Assembly: GCF_003074055.1 (NCBI RefSeq)
Contig: NZ_CP029043.1
Location: 6,936,501-7,000,500 of the forward strand
Origin: Streptomyces nigra
Lineage (GTDB): Bacteria; Actinomycetota; Actinomycetes; Streptomycetales; Streptomycetaceae
DNA length: 64,000 bases
Reading direction: 5' to 3'
Position 1 is the stretch's first letter. Each line of letters starts with the position of its first letter. The notes under the pieces are model-generated. The model searched no databases, had not been told where the DNA came from, and worked only from the letters and a program-made list of their open reading frames with translations. This document shows positions 32,816 through 54,648 of the stretch, in pieces. Position numbers and translations under genes: made by a program.

Positions 32816-33787
32816 ATGACCAGGGACAGGGCCACCACGGACGGGACACGCGGCACGGCGGTCGAGGTGCACCCCGTCGCCGGGCACATCGGGGCGGAGA
32901 TCACCGGCGTCGACCTCGCCGCGGGACTGGACGACGCGGAGGTCGCCGCGATCCGGGCCGCGGTCCTCCGCTGGAAGGTCGTGTTCTTCCGGGACCAGCG
33001 GCTGGACCACACCGGGCACGTGGAGTTCGCGCGCCGCTTCGGCGAGCCGGTCGTCCTGCGGCGGAGGGGCAGCGCCTCACCGGAGAAGCACCCCGAGATC
33101 GAGACGACCGCCGACCGGCTGGAACTCGGCGGCCGGTTCGGCATGGAGCACGACGAATGGCTGCGGCGCCGGCGCCACCATCTGCTGCGCGGCTGGCACT
33201 GCGACCACGGGGCCCGCGTCGACCCGCCCGCCGCGACCATCCTGCGCGCCGAGACCGTGCCCCCGTACGGCGGCGACACCACCTGGGCCAATCTGGCCGC
33301 CGCCTACGCCGGACTGTCCGCCCCCGTCCAGCGGTTCGTCGACGGGCTGCGGGCCGAGCACCGGCTCGGCGTCGGCTACCAGCCCCGCCCCGGCGACGAC
33401 GCCTACGTCCGCCATCTGCTGGACCATCAGGTCGCCACCCTCCACCCGCTGGTGCGGGTGCACCCGGAGACGGGGGAGCGGGTGCTGTACGTCAACGGCT
33501 ACTACGTCGAGCAGATCGACGGCCTCTCCCGCGCCGAGAGCGCCACCGTCCTCGGCATGCTGCTGGAGCAGGCCGTACGGCCCGAGTACACGGTCCGCTT
33601 CCGGTGGCAACCGGGGAGCGTCGCCTTCTGGGACAACCGCGCCACCATCCACCTCGCGCCCTCCGACACCGCCCACCTCGACGCGCCCCGCATCATGCAC
33701 CGGGTGATGCTGGCCGGCGACGTACCCGTAGGGGTGGACGGCACACCGTCGCAGCCCCTCACCGGCACCGCACCGGGCCGCTGGTGA
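32816..33787 (+). CDS. TauD/TfdA-family Fe(II)/2-oxoglutarate dioxygenase
   Basis: This 323-residue oxygenase belongs to the taurine dioxygenase family. The first facial-triad ligands form the HxD motif H128-C-D130 in GWHCDHGARVDPPAATIL. The distal histidine is H295 in RIMHRVMLAGD, followed by the region where the arginine that binds 2-oxoglutarate is expected. The segment PPYGGDTTWANLAAAY is typical of TauD. Members hydroxylate sulfonates, sulfates, herbicides and many natural-product intermediates. ATG 32816 has GGAG at 8 bases. Its place next to the PKS/NRPS region suggests a possible tailoring role, which is inference. Confidence 0.9.
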   Translation: MTRDRATTDGTRGTAVEVHPVAGHIGAEITGVDLAAGLDDAEVAAIRAAVLRWKVVFFRDQRLDHTGHVEFARRFGEPVVLRRRGSASPEKHPEIETTADRLELGGRFGMEHDEWLRRRRHHLLRGWHCDHGARVDPPAATILRAETVPPYGGDTTWANLAAAYAGLSAPVQRFVDGLRAEHRLGVGYQPRPGDDAYVRHLLDHQVATLHPLVRVHPETGERVLYVNGYYVEQIDGLSRAESATVLGMLLEQAVRPEYTVRFRWQPGSVAFWDNRATIHLAPSDTAHLDAPRIMHRVMLAGDVPVGVDGTPSQPLTGTAPGRW

Positions 33788-33791
33788 CCGC

Positions 33792-34670
33792 TCAGCGCGC
33801 CAGCAGGTCCCGCAGCGCCTTCACCACCTCCCCGGGGGACTCCTCGGCCATGAAGTGACCGCAGGTCACGGTCGTGTGCCGCAGATCCGGCGCCCAGGCC
33901 CGCCACACCGCGGCCGCGTCGTAGCCGAGGGCCGCGCCCCAGTCCTGCTGGAGCACGCCGACCGGCATGGCCAGGGTGCGCCCCGCGTCCCGGTCGGCCC
34001 GGTCGTGCTCCACGTCGATGCCGGCCGAGGCGCGGTAGTCCGCCACGATCGACGGCACCGCGTCCCGGCACGCCGACAGATAGGCCGCCCGCACGCCGTC
34101 CGGGATCGCCCGCGGGTCGGCGGTCCACGCGTCGAGGAAGTGCCCGAAGAACGCGTCCGGGTCGGCGCCGATCATGCGCTCCGGAAGCCCCGGCGGCTGC
34201 GCCATCAGATACAGGTGGTACCCGACGGCCGCGCTCACCCCGCGCATCACGTCCCACATGTCCAGCGTCGGCAGCACGTCCAGACACGCCAGATGGGTCA
34301 CCGCGCCGGGGTGGTCCAGGGCGGCGCGGAACGCCACCAGGGCGCCCCGGTCGTGCCCGGCCAGCGCGAAGCGGTCGTGGCCGAGCCGGCGGGCCAGTTC
34401 GACCACGTCGGCGGCCATGGTCCGCTTGGCGTAGACGGAGCCGTCGGTGTCCGCCGGCCGGTCGCTGGCGCCGTAGCCCCGCAGATCCGGGCAGATCACC
34501 GTGTGGTCGGCCGCCAGATCGGCGGCCACATGGCGCCACATCAGATGCGTCTGCGGAAAGCCGTGCAGCAGCACGACGGCCGGACCGGAACCACCCACGG
34601 CGGCGTGCAGCGCCACTCCGTCGGCGACGGGCACACGGTGCTGGTCGAAGCCCGGGATGACAGGCGTCAT
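33792..34670 (-). CDS. Alpha/beta hydrolase, haloacetate dehalogenase/epoxide hydrolase-like
   Basis: This 292-residue enzyme has the oxyanion motif LLHGFPQTHLMWR at about 35-47, CPDLRGYGASDRP, and the nucleophile elbow AGHDRGA with Asp (D107) instead of Ser. This indicates a dehalogenase or epoxide hydrolase-type reaction through an aspartyl ester. The base histidine is in TCGHFMAEE near the C-terminus. Fluoroacetate dehalogenases share the RGYGASDRP pattern. It diverges from the SARP gene and may belong to the PKS/NRPS cluster. ATG 34670 follows a GAGAGGAG site. The frame runs on upstream without coding character. Confidence 0.88.
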   Translation of the reverse strand: MTPVIPGFDQHRVPVADGVALHAAVGGSGPAVVLLHGFPQTHLMWRHVAADLAADHTVICPDLRGYGASDRPADTDGSVYAKRTMAADVVELARRLGHDRFALAGHDRGALVAFRAALDHPGAVTHLACLDVLPTLDMWDVMRGVSAAVGYHLYLMAQPPGLPERMIGADPDAFFGHFLDAWTADPRAIPDGVRAAYLSACRDAVPSIVADYRASAGIDVEHDRADRDAGRTLAMPVGVLQQDWGAALGYDAAAVWRAWAPDLRHTTVTCGHFMAEESPGEVVKALRDLLAR

Positions 34671-34886
34671 GACTTCGCTCCTCTCGGCGAGCGTCAGAAG
34701 GGGTAGGGGGTACACACCCGATCCTGGGGGCGGCGGATGAGCAGCCGATGAGCACGCCCGGGACCTGGGAAAGACCTCGCCGACGGTCCCCGCCGCCCAC
34801 CCCACGGCCGGTCGCCGACTATCGTGGAAACCGCCACCGACCAGCCCTTTCCGTCGGCGGCCGGCGACCGGCGACGGAGGAGGACG

Positions 34887-36841
34887 GTGGCAGACGTGGG
34901 TCCTCGTCTCGGAGTGCTCGGACCGGTCACGGCCTGGGACGCGGACGGGAACACGATCCCGCTGAAAGGCCCCCGGCACCGCTCGGTGCTGGCCCGCCTC
35001 GTCGTCGCCCGGGGCCGCGTCGTCCCCGTCTCCCGCCTTGTCCACGACCTCTGGACGGACCCGCCCGACAACGCCGTCGGCGCCCTGCGCACCTTCGTCG
35101 CCGCACTGCGCCGCGCCCTCGAACCCGACCGGCCGCCACGCGCCCCGGCCCGGCTCCTCGTCACGGACGGCCCCGGCTACGCCCTGCGAATCCCCGCCCA
35201 CTCCGTCGACGCCCGGCGCTTCGAACAGGCCGTCTCCGACGCCGCGTCCTTGCCCGCCCCCGAGGCGGTCGTACGCCTGGACGAGGCGCTCGGCTGGTGG
35301 CGTGGACCCGCCTACGCCGAGTTCGCCGACGAGCCGTGGGCCCGCGCCGAGGCCGACCGGCTGACCGATCTGCGCCGGCACGCCCTCGAACTGCGCGCCG
35401 AGTCCCTGCTGGCGCTCGGCCAGGCCGACCGGGCGGCGGCGGACCTGCGCGCCCACACCGCGGAGCACCCCTGGCGGGAGAACGCCTGGCGGCTGCTCGC
35501 GCTCGCCCTGTACCGCACCGGCCGGCAGGCCGACGCGCTGGACGTCCTGCGCCGGGCCCGCACCCTCCTCGCCGACGAACTCGGCGTCGACCCCGGACCC
35601 GGACTGCGCGCCCTGGAGGCCGACATCCTCCGCCAGTCCCCGCACCTGGGCCGCTCCGGCACCCCCGCCGCCCGCGTCTGGGAGCAGGTCGCCGCCGCCT
35701 ACGACCGCGCCGTCGCCCCCGACGCCCGAGCCCGCCTCGACTCCACCGCCGGACTGCTGCGCACCCTCGCCCTGACCGGCGGCACCGGCCTGCCCGCCGC
35801 CCGCGCCCTGCGCCTCGACACCGTCACCGCCGCCGAGGAACTCGGCGACCCCGAACTGACCGCCCGCATCATCGGCGCCTACGACGTCCCCGCGATCTGG
35901 ACCCGCCTCGACGACCCCGACCGGGCCCGGCACATCGTCGCGGCCGCCGAACGCACCCTCGCCGCGCTCCCCGCCGACGGCCACGAGGCGGACCGTGCCC
36001 GGCTGCTGGCCACCGTCGCCCTGGAGTCACGCGGCACCCGCGACCCACGCGGACCCGAGGCCGCCCGCCGGGCCGAGGAACTCGCCCGCCGCCTCGACGA
36101 CCCGGCCGTCCTCGCCTTCGCCCTCAACGCCGTGTTCATGCAGTCCTTCGAGCGCACGGGGCTCGCGCCCCGCCGGGACACCGTCGGCGCGGAACTCGTC
36201 GCCCTGTCCGCCCGGCACGGCCTGTCCTCCTCCGAGATCCTCGGCCACCTCATCCGCCTCCAGGCCCGATGCGCCCTGGGCGACTTCACCGCCGCCGACC
36301 GGCACGCGGCCGCCGCCGAGACCCTCGCCGCCCGGCACGAACGCCCGCTCGTCGCCGTGTTCACCGGCTGGTACGCCGCCCTGCGCCGCGACGCCGCCGA
36401 GCACGCCCCGCCCGCCGAGGCCGAGGCCGCCTACCGGGACGCGGCGGCGCTCCTCGACGGCGCCGGAATGCCGGGCCTCGCCCACGGGCTGCCCGCGCTC
36501 GCCCTGCTCTGTCTGCGCCTGCGGCACGGCCTGCCCCTGGACACCGGCACCGACACCGACTGGGGCCGTACGCCCCCTGGGCGCGCCCTCTGCTCCTCCT
36601 GGACCGTGGTGGCCACCGCGACGACGCGCGCGACGCCCTGCACGCCACCCCCGAGCCGCCCCCCGACCTCCTCCAGGAGGCCCTGTGGTGCCTCACCGCA
36701 CGCGCGGCCGCGGCCCTCGGCGACGAACCCGTCCTGACCCGCGCCCGCACGGCCCTCGCCCCCGCCGCCGCCGAACTCGCCGGAGCGGGCAGCGGACTGC
36801 TCACCCTGGGCCCCGTCCGCGACCACCTCGGCCCCGGCTGA
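34887..36841 (+). pseudogene. AfsR/SARP-family regulator with apparent frameshift
   Basis: The gene encodes a SARP-type regulator: an OmpR-like winged helix (about 1-95, LGVLGPVTAW to LLVTDGPGYALRIP), the BTAD all-helical domain (about 95-245, ending LLADELGVDPGPGLRALEADIL), and a long TPR-like C-terminal region. GTG 34887 sits close behind GGAGGAGG. The natural frame runs to about 36565, then becomes Pro/Thr/Ser-rich noise to a stop at 36737. Meanwhile the -1 frame continues the helical protein (from GPYAPWARPLLLLD to the stop at 36841). A single missing C near TGGGGCCGTA would restore one frame of about 650 residues. It precedes the megasynthase gene by 92 bases and is likely its regulator. 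Confidence 0.78.
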
Positions 36842-36933
36842 CGCACCCATTCGATGAACCGTTCGACACGGCGGGCCGTCGTACAGGGCAGTGATCGACG
36901 ACACCCCGGCGCCCGGGGACAGGAAGGACGTCC

Positions 36934-48729
<11,796 letters not shown>

Positions 48730-49799
48730 GGATCTGCACATAGTCGTCGTGGCCGAAGGTGAAGGGCAGCGCGAACGCCACCTCGTCCACCTCGCGGAAC
48801 GCGGCGTGGGCGTGGAGGCGTTCGGCGATCTCCTCGGAGGTGCCGATGAGGTCCGGCGCGAACAGCAGCCGCGCCGGGCCCTGCGGCGAGCTGGTGCGGG
48901 GGGTGCGCTCGGCGACGTACTTCTCGTAGCGGGCCCGCTGTCCGGGTGTCGCCGAGTCGGTGGGGATGACGACGAGGCCCTGGGAGACCCGGGCCCGCTC
49001 ACCGTCGGGGTGGCGCTCCCGGAAGGCTTGGATGTGGGACAGCTGGATGCGTGCGAAGTCGGGGGCGCCCGGCGCGCCCTGGTCGTCCTCCACCTTGACG
49101 ACACTGCTGGTCAGCAGGTTCATGCCGTGCTCACCGGCCCAGCGCGCCGAGCGCAGGCTGGCGCCGCCGTACCACATGCGGCCGCCCAGCCCCGGGGACT
49201 GCGGCTGCACTCGGTCGGAGAACACCTCGAAGCCCTCCGTGCCGCTGAAGTCCGTGACCGGTTCGCCCCGGACGAAGTCCAGCAGCCGCCGCACCCGCTC
49301 GTACCCGAAGTCCTCGGCGTCGGCGGTGTCCGGGTACAGGGCCTCCTTGACCCGGTCGTAGTGCATCGGAGGGCCCACGCTCACGCCGGGGTTGAGGCGC
49401 CCGGCGGACAGCAGGTCGACGGTGGCGAGATCCTCCGCGAGACGCAGCGGGTTCTCCCAGCCGAGCGGGATCACCGCGGTGCCCAGTTCGATCCGGCGGG
49501 TGCGCTGCGAGGCGGCGGCCAGGACGGCGACGGGGGAGGAGATGCCGTACTGGAGGTGCCGGTGGCGGACCCAGGCGCTGTCGAAGCCGAGCCGCTCGCC
49601 CAGCTCGATGATCTCCAGCGTGGACTCGTGGCCCCGGGCCGGGTCCGCCCCGTCGAACAGTCCGATGGTGAGGAAGCCCAGCTTGCGCAAGGGGCGGGAG
49701 TCGGTTGCCACGAGTCCTCCGTCGTCGTCCGATGACCGGGTGATCAAGCCGTACGGCTCAGGCAACACGCTCCCGTACGGACATGTTCCGTCGGGCGCC

Positions 49800-51302
49800 T
49801 CAGACCAGCGGGATCGTCACCTCGTCCTCGACCGGCGGGTCGAGTTCCTGCGCGAGGTTGCCGGTCGCGGCATGGCAGCGCAGCCGTACCGCGTCCGGGC
49901 CGACGTCGAGGCGCAGGAAGCACTTGAAGAACGGCGGGCTGTACGTCGCGGAACTCGGGGAGAAGAGCTGGGTGTAGAGCTTGCGCACCGGCAGCCGCAG
50001 CCAGGCGCGGCGGTCGGGGCGGCGGCCCGCGCCGAGCAGGGCGGCCACCAGCCGGACCCGTCGGGTGACCCGGGCCGTGGTCTGCTGGGCGCGGGTCAGC
50101 CGCATGCCCAGGCGCTCGGCGACGACGGCCGCCGCCTCGGCCTCGGTCAGGGTGAAGAAGCGGCGCAGCCGCAGCCGCCGGCCGTACAGCGCGCTGTAGA
50201 AGGCCAGGGAGTCGCCGCGCAGCGGGTAGCAGCGGAAGTCCGCCTCGCCGACGCCCGCCACGTCGACCTTCGGGATGGTGTGCGTGGCGTGCATGAAGGC
50301 GCCGCCGCCGCCCGCGACGACGTACTGGATCGTGCGGTCACCGACCCGCACCGGATAGCGCTGGTAGTTGTGGATGTCGCCGCCGATCGCCGCCACATAG
50401 CGGTGCGCGGGATCGCGGACGATGTCGTCCACGGTGCCGCCGCCCTCGATCGCGCAGGGGTGGTGCTCACCGTCCACGTACAGGGGGGAGCCGGTGATCA
50501 GGATCTTCGGGCGGGGGTCCTTGGACACCTCGCGCAGCCACGCGCCCTGTTCGGCGTCGAGCGTGCCGAGCAGCCCGGTGTCGATGCCGACGATCCGCAC
50601 CGGGCCGGCGTCGATCGCCCAGTACGGGCCCGGCTGGGAGGCCAGTTGCTCGGGGGCCGACCGCAACCTCCGTGCCTCTTCGAGCCGTTGGCCGTCGCCC
50701 TGGCGCGGTCGGTGCCACAGCAGCGAGCGCAGCCAGGCCCGGCTGAGCGGGCGCGGCGCGGGCTCCGGCGGGAGCGGCGGGGCGTCGTCGCAGAACACCC
50801 GCATGAACGCGGTCAGGTCCTCGTACCAGTCGTGGTTGCCGGGTATCGCGTAGATGGGCGCCCGGTAGTCCTGGTACGGCCGGAAGAACTTGGGGCCGTA
50901 GTCGTCGGCGCCGCCCACCGGGTAGATGACGTCGCTGGCGAGGATCGCGAACCGGGTGTCCCGACCCTCCTTCAGCAGCCCTGGGACGACGGCATATTGA
51001 GGGTCGTCGCCCTCGCCGGTGTCCCCGATGACGAGGAAGGAGAACCGGTCGGGGTCGTCGCGCCGGATCACCTTGTCGGCCGGAGCCCCGGCGGCCGTCC
51101 GCCGGGCCACCCACCGGCCGCGGGTACGCCCGGTCGGATCCCCGAACAGGGAGGCCAGCACGCCGTTGCGGGCCGCCCACAGCATCCGGGGGTCGAGCCA
51201 GGAGATCTTCCGGCCACCGGGCGGCATCAGCCCTTTGTAGCTGCCGGGTTCGGCCGCGCCCCAGCCGGCGCCTTCCGCGGTATCACGTGAGGAGACAGAC
51301 AC
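49800..51302 (-). CDS. Metallophosphoesterase (calcineurin-like)
   Basis: A protein of about 500 residues with the dimetal phosphoesterase core: GDTGEGDDPQ (first metal motif), IYAIPGNHDWYEDL (GNHD), ITGSPLYV, and GGDIHNYQRYP near the end of the catalytic domain. The opening has a short non-conserved region (LPDP-like KISWLDPRML). The C-terminal 130 residues form an additional domain with a basic linker. There is no signal peptide, so it is probably cytosolic. GTG 51302 is suggested; an open frame continues to 51353, and neither start has a strong ribosome binding site. The substrate is unknown. Confidence 0.85.
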   Translation of the reverse strand: MSVSSRDTAEGAGWGAAEPGSYKGLMPPGGRKISWLDPRMLWAARNGVLASLFGDPTGRTRGRWVARRTAAGAPADKVIRRDDPDRFSFLVIGDTGEGDDPQYAVVPGLLKEGRDTRFAILASDVIYPVGGADDYGPKFFRPYQDYRAPIYAIPGNHDWYEDLTAFMRVFCDDAPPLPPEPAPRPLSRAWLRSLLWHRPRQGDGQRLEEARRLRSAPEQLASQPGPYWAIDAGPVRIVGIDTGLLGTLDAEQGAWLREVSKDPRPKILITGSPLYVDGEHHPCAIEGGGTVDDIVRDPAHRYVAAIGGDIHNYQRYPVRVGDRTIQYVVAGGGGAFMHATHTIPKVDVAGVGEADFRCYPLRGDSLAFYSALYGRRLRLRRFFTLTEAEAAAVVAERLGMRLTRAQQTTARVTRRVRLVAALLGAGRRPDRRAWLRLPVRKLYTQLFSPSSATYSPPFFKCFLRLDVGPDAVRLRCHAATGNLAQELDPPVEDEVTIPLV

Positions 51303-51366
51303 CGGTGCACCGTAACAATGATCGGCTGACGGGGAGCCGCCCGCCCCCGTCACCCCAACCGGCCGT

Positions 51367-52122
51367 TCAGAACGTGCGGTTGAGCAGATCGAGCAGCGCC
51401 TCCCAGTGCCGCTCGTCGGCCGCGCGGTCGTAGGCGGCGGTGTCGGACTGGGTGAAGCCGTGGCCGGCGCCCTCGTACACCTCGCAGCGGTGCCGGACCC
51501 CGGCCTCCGTGAGGGCCGTCTCCAGGCGGTCGATCTGCTCCGGCGGCAGGGAGTGGTCGTGGTCCGCGTGCCCGAAGTACAGCTCCGCGGTGATGCGTCC
51601 GGCCACCAGGTGCGGGCTGTCCGGGTCCTCGGTGGCGAGCCGGCCGCCGTGGAAGCCGGCCGCGGCGGCGACCCGGTCCGGGTAGGTTCCGGCGGTCAGC
51701 AGGGACAGCCGCGCCCCCATGCAGTAGCCGGTCAGCGCGACCGGACCGTCGGCGGCGGTCGGGCAGGACTCGAGCCAGCGCAGATAGGCGCCGGCGTCGC
51801 GCATCGCCGCCTCGGGGGTCAGCTGACGCATGATCGGCCCGAGGGTCTGGAAGATGTCCGGCCGGGCCGCCGTGTCGATGAACTCGGGCAGATCGAGCAC
51901 CGGGGCCCGGCCGGCCCGGTGGAACAGGTTGGGCACCAGCACCGTGTACCCGTGGGCGGCGAGCCGGTCGGCCATCGCCTCCAGCCGGGGCCGCAGCCCG
52001 AACGCGTCCATGTAGAGCAGGACCGCGGGCCGGGGCCCGCCGTCGGCCGGACGGGTCAGATAGGCGTCGGCGACGCCGTCCTCGGTGGGGATGTCGACAA
52101 CGTTTCCCTGGACGGAGGTCAT
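51367..52122 (-). CDS. Dienelactone hydrolase-family protein
   Basis: This 251-residue alpha/beta hydrolase is of the DLH type. The nucleophile is cysteine C134 in TGYCMGARLS, as in true dienelactone hydrolases, followed by an acidic residue in FGHADHDHSLP and the histidine in YEGAGHGFTQSD. It starts MTSVQGNVVDIPTEDGVADA. Members open lactone rings in aromatic degradation, but many actinomycete copies act on unknown esters. GAGAGGG precedes ATG 52122. It is not linked to catechol genes here. Upstream (52123-52243) is the end of the convergent-orientation YciO gene region and its own promoter. Confidence 0.9.
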   Translation of the reverse strand: MTSVQGNVVDIPTEDGVADAYLTRPADGGPRPAVLLYMDAFGLRPRLEAMADRLAAHGYTVLVPNLFHRAGRAPVLDLPEFIDTAARPDIFQTLGPIMRQLTPEAAMRDAGAYLRWLESCPTAADGPVALTGYCMGARLSLLTAGTYPDRVAAAAGFHGGRLATEDPDSPHLVAGRITAELYFGHADHDHSLPPEQIDRLETALTEAGVRHRCEVYEGAGHGFTQSDTAAYDRAADERHWEALLDLLNRTF

Positions 52123-52243
52123 GGGGGTGGCCCTCTCTACGGGTACGGCACAACAGGTCACCGGCCCGCGGAGGCCGGACCGCGCACATGTTTCCACGCG
52201 CGGTCCGACGGCCCCCGGCACCCCCTGCCTTTTGGGGACGCCT

Positions 52244-52864
52244 TTACTCGAACCGGGACGTGTCCCCCGCGCCCGCGCGCACGATCTCCGCCTCGCCGGA
52301 CGAGAAGTCGATCACCGTCGTCGGCTCGGTGCCGCACTCGCCGGAGTCGACGACGCCGTCCAGCACATGGTCCAGCCGGTCCTTGATCTCCCAGCCCTGC
52401 GTCAGCGGCTCCTCCTCGTCGGGCAGCAGCAGCGTGCTGGACAGCAGCGGCTCCCCGAGCTCGGCGAGCAGCGCCTGGGTGACGACATGGTCGGGGATGC
52501 GGACGCCGACCGTCTTCTTCTTCGGGTGCTGCAGCATGCGGGGCACCTCCCGGGTCGCCGGGAGGATGAAGGTGTAACTGCCGGGCGTCGACGCCTTGAT
52601 CGTGCGGAAGACGTCGTTGTCGATCCGTACGAACTGGCCGAGCTGCGCGAAGTCCTGGCAGACGAGGGTGAAGTGGTGCCGGTCGTCCAGGCGGCGGATC
52701 GACCGGATGCGGTCGATGCCGTCACGGCTGCCCAGCCGGCAGCCCAGCGCGTAGCAGGAGTCCGTCGGATACGCGATGAGCGCGCCGGAGCGGACGCTCT
52801 CGGCGATCTGCGCGATGGTGCGCGGCTGCGGATTGTCGGGGTGCACGTCGTAGTACTTCGCCAT
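52244..52864 (-). CDS. YciO/Sua5/YrdC-family protein (threonylcarbamoyl-AMP synthase fold)
   Basis: This 206-residue protein has the YrdC double-stranded RNA/ATP-binding fold: ALIAYPTDSCYALGCRLGSR at about 29-48, HHFTLVCQDFAQLGQFVRID, PGSYTFILPATREVPRML, and KKTVGVRIPDHVV. TsaC/Sua5 make the threonylcarbamoyl-AMP used for t6A37 in tRNA. The shorter YciO branch has related but weaker activity, and this protein looks more like YciO. It lies divergent to a PucR-like regulator, with a 126-base gap between starts. The start ATG 52864 is the only good candidate. Confidence 0.88.
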   Translation of the reverse strand: MAKYYDVHPDNPQPRTIAQIAESVRSGALIAYPTDSCYALGCRLGSRDGIDRIRSIRRLDDRHHFTLVCQDFAQLGQFVRIDNDVFRTIKASTPGSYTFILPATREVPRMLQHPKKKTVGVRIPDHVVTQALLAELGEPLLSSTLLLPDEEEPLTQGWEIKDRLDHVLDGVVDSGECGTEPTTVIDFSSGEAEIVRAGAGDTSRFE

Positions 52865-52990
52865 TGGCCGAGCCTATCCCCGGGGCGGCCGCGGACCTCG
52901 TCGGCACCGGCCCGCCGCGCGGACGTGAGGTAACGTCCCCGACCGGTACGTGAACGAAGCGCAGAACCGCAAGACGAGGTGAAGGCCGAC

Positions 52991-54502
52991 ATGGCTGGCG
53001 GAGAGGACGGGGCCGGGCAGGCAGGGGTGAGCGACGCCGCGCCCTCGGCGTGGGCGCAGGAACTGCTGGACCACCTGCGGCCCCACGGCAGGGACGTCCG
53101 CCGTGTCGTGTCCTGGCTCGCGGACGCCGTACGGGGCACCGCCTGCCTCCAGGACGACACCGGCGCCCTCGTCGCCGGTACCCGGCCGCCCCTCGACGAC
53201 CAGCTGGTGGCCGCCGTCGCCGCCGGCCGGATCGCCTCGGCCGCCTGGGAGGGCCGGGGCCGCCATCTGCGGCTCGTCCGGGTCGCCTACCCGGACCCGT
53301 CGGCGGCGGGCGTCCTCGCCGTGTCCCGCCCCGAGCCGTTCGACCGGCGGGCCGCCGACATCGTCGGCCACACGGCGCACGTCCTGGAACTCCTGCTGCG
53401 GGCCGGGGAGACCACCGCCGCGGGCCGCCGTCTGGAACGGGCGACCTCCGACCTCCGGCTGGCGATCCTCCAGCTGCTCATGGTCGAGGACACCGTGTCC
53501 GCCCGCCGCGTCGCGGCGGGGCTGTGGCCAGGACTGCTCGACACCGACACCGCCTGCGTGTACGTCGTCGAGGGCAGCGCCGACGAACGCGACCGGCTCG
53601 CCGAGGAGTGCGTCGACGTCACCGGCGAGCGGGCCCTGGTCGTGCTCTGCCCCGCCGTGGACGAGCACGTCATCGTCGTCACCCCCGGCGACGCCGAGGC
53701 CCGTGAGCTGCGGTCGCTGATCGGGCCGCGCCCGCGCACCTTCCTCGGCGGCAGCGCCCGGCAGTCCCTGGTGCGCACCGCCACCGCCTACGGGCAGGCC
53801 GTGAGCGCGCTGGCCGTCGCCCACTTCCGGCCGGACAAGGCGGCCGTCTACGCCGAACGCACCCACCCCGAACGCCTCGTCGACCCGGCCGCCCTGCGCT
53901 GCTGGACGACCCGCGTACTGCGCCCCCTCGACGCGCTGCCGCACCACACCCGCGCCGAACTGCTCGCCACCACCCGGCTGGGCCTGGAGTTCACCGCGGT
54001 GAACGCCGCCAAGGTGCTCGGCGTCAGCCGCAACACCGTCCGCGCCCGCATGGAGCGCGTCGAGACGCTGCTGAGCACCAGCTTCTCCGACCTGGCCGCC
54101 CGGGCGGTCGTCCACGTCGCCCTCAACACCCAGGAGGGCCTGGCCGGAGCGCCGGGCGACCCGGCCGCCCCGCACGACGACCCGGTGTCGCTGGACGACC
54201 TGCTGTCCGGGCGCGCCATGGTCACCTGGGCGCGGGACCTGCTGTCCCGGCTCGACCACGACAGCCGCGACCTGCGCCGCACGCTGCGCGCCTGGATCGC
54301 GGAGGGCGGCAACGCCGAACGGGCCGCGCAGCGCCTCGGCGTGCACGCCCAGACCGTCCGCGAGCACGTACGCAGCGCGGAGCCCGTCCTGGAGCGCGCG
54401 CTGCTGTCCGGCGGCAGCGATCTGTACGAGGTCGTCCTGGCGCATCTCGCGCTCGGCGACCTGGAACTCCCCGCCCTGCACGCGGCGAAACCGGGCGTTT
54501 AG
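52991..54502 (+). CDS. PucR/CdaR-like transcriptional regulator
   Basis: This 503-residue regulator has a GAF-like N-terminal sensing half (from AWAQELLDHLRPHGRDVRRV to about 130, with GTACLQDDTGALVAG). A central GGDEF-like CdaR region follows, with two helix-turn-helix units. The first (LEFTAVNAAKVLGVSRNTVR) is near residue 345, and the C-terminal PucR-type HTH (GGNAERAAQRLGVHAQTVRE) is near 445-465. Such proteins control purine, sugar-diacid or amino-acid catabolism, often of a neighbouring gene. ATG 52991 follows GAGGTGAAGG; GTG 52979 is possible. No target is obvious next to it. Confidence 0.82.
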   Translation: MAGGEDGAGQAGVSDAAPSAWAQELLDHLRPHGRDVRRVVSWLADAVRGTACLQDDTGALVAGTRPPLDDQLVAAVAAGRIASAAWEGRGRHLRLVRVAYPDPSAAGVLAVSRPEPFDRRAADIVGHTAHVLELLLRAGETTAAGRRLERATSDLRLAILQLLMVEDTVSARRVAAGLWPGLLDTDTACVYVVEGSADERDRLAEECVDVTGERALVVLCPAVDEHVIVVTPGDAEARELRSLIGPRPRTFLGGSARQSLVRTATAYGQAVSALAVAHFRPDKAAVYAERTHPERLVDPAALRCWTTRVLRPLDALPHHTRAELLATTRLGLEFTAVNAAKVLGVSRNTVRARMERVETLLSTSFSDLAARAVVHVALNTQEGLAGAPGDPAAPHDDPVSLDDLLSGRAMVTWARDLLSRLDHDSRDLRRTLRAWIAEGGNAERAAQRLGVHAQTVREHVRSAEPVLERALLSGGSDLYEVVLAHLALGDLELPALHAAKPGV

Positions 54503-54604
54503 GGCGCGGCTGTGCACAGGTGAGTCCTGGCGGGCTCCCAGCGGGCACCGACGCGATACACAGGGCCCGCGCGGGGGCCGTACGGTCTACGCACCGCGGG
54601 GACA

Positions 54605-54627
54605 CGACCGGAACGGGGGACCGGTCG
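54605..54627. terminator. Hairpin between PucR-like gene and conservon P450 genes
   Basis: CGACCGG (54605-54611) and CCGGTCG (54621-54627) form a perfect 7-bp stem with a 9-base loop in the 146-base gap between two convergent transcription units. No T tract is present. Terminator function is inferred from position. Confidence 0.4.
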
Positions 54628-54648
54628 CGTCCTCGCGCGGATTCTCCG

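Noticed and set aside
33792..35984. A 730-residue hydrolase with a long N-terminal extension
   Set aside because: The upstream part is Gly/Ala/Val-rich and antisense to the SARP gene. The alpha/beta hydrolase starts at ATG 34670 with a good ribosome binding site.
35000..36800. Continuous plus-strand frame from 34748 as an alternative SARP gene
   Set aside because: Before about 36565 this frame is Arg/Pro-rich noise, while the other frame carries the HTH and BTAD domains. Only its final part is genuine, which led to the frameshift interpretation.
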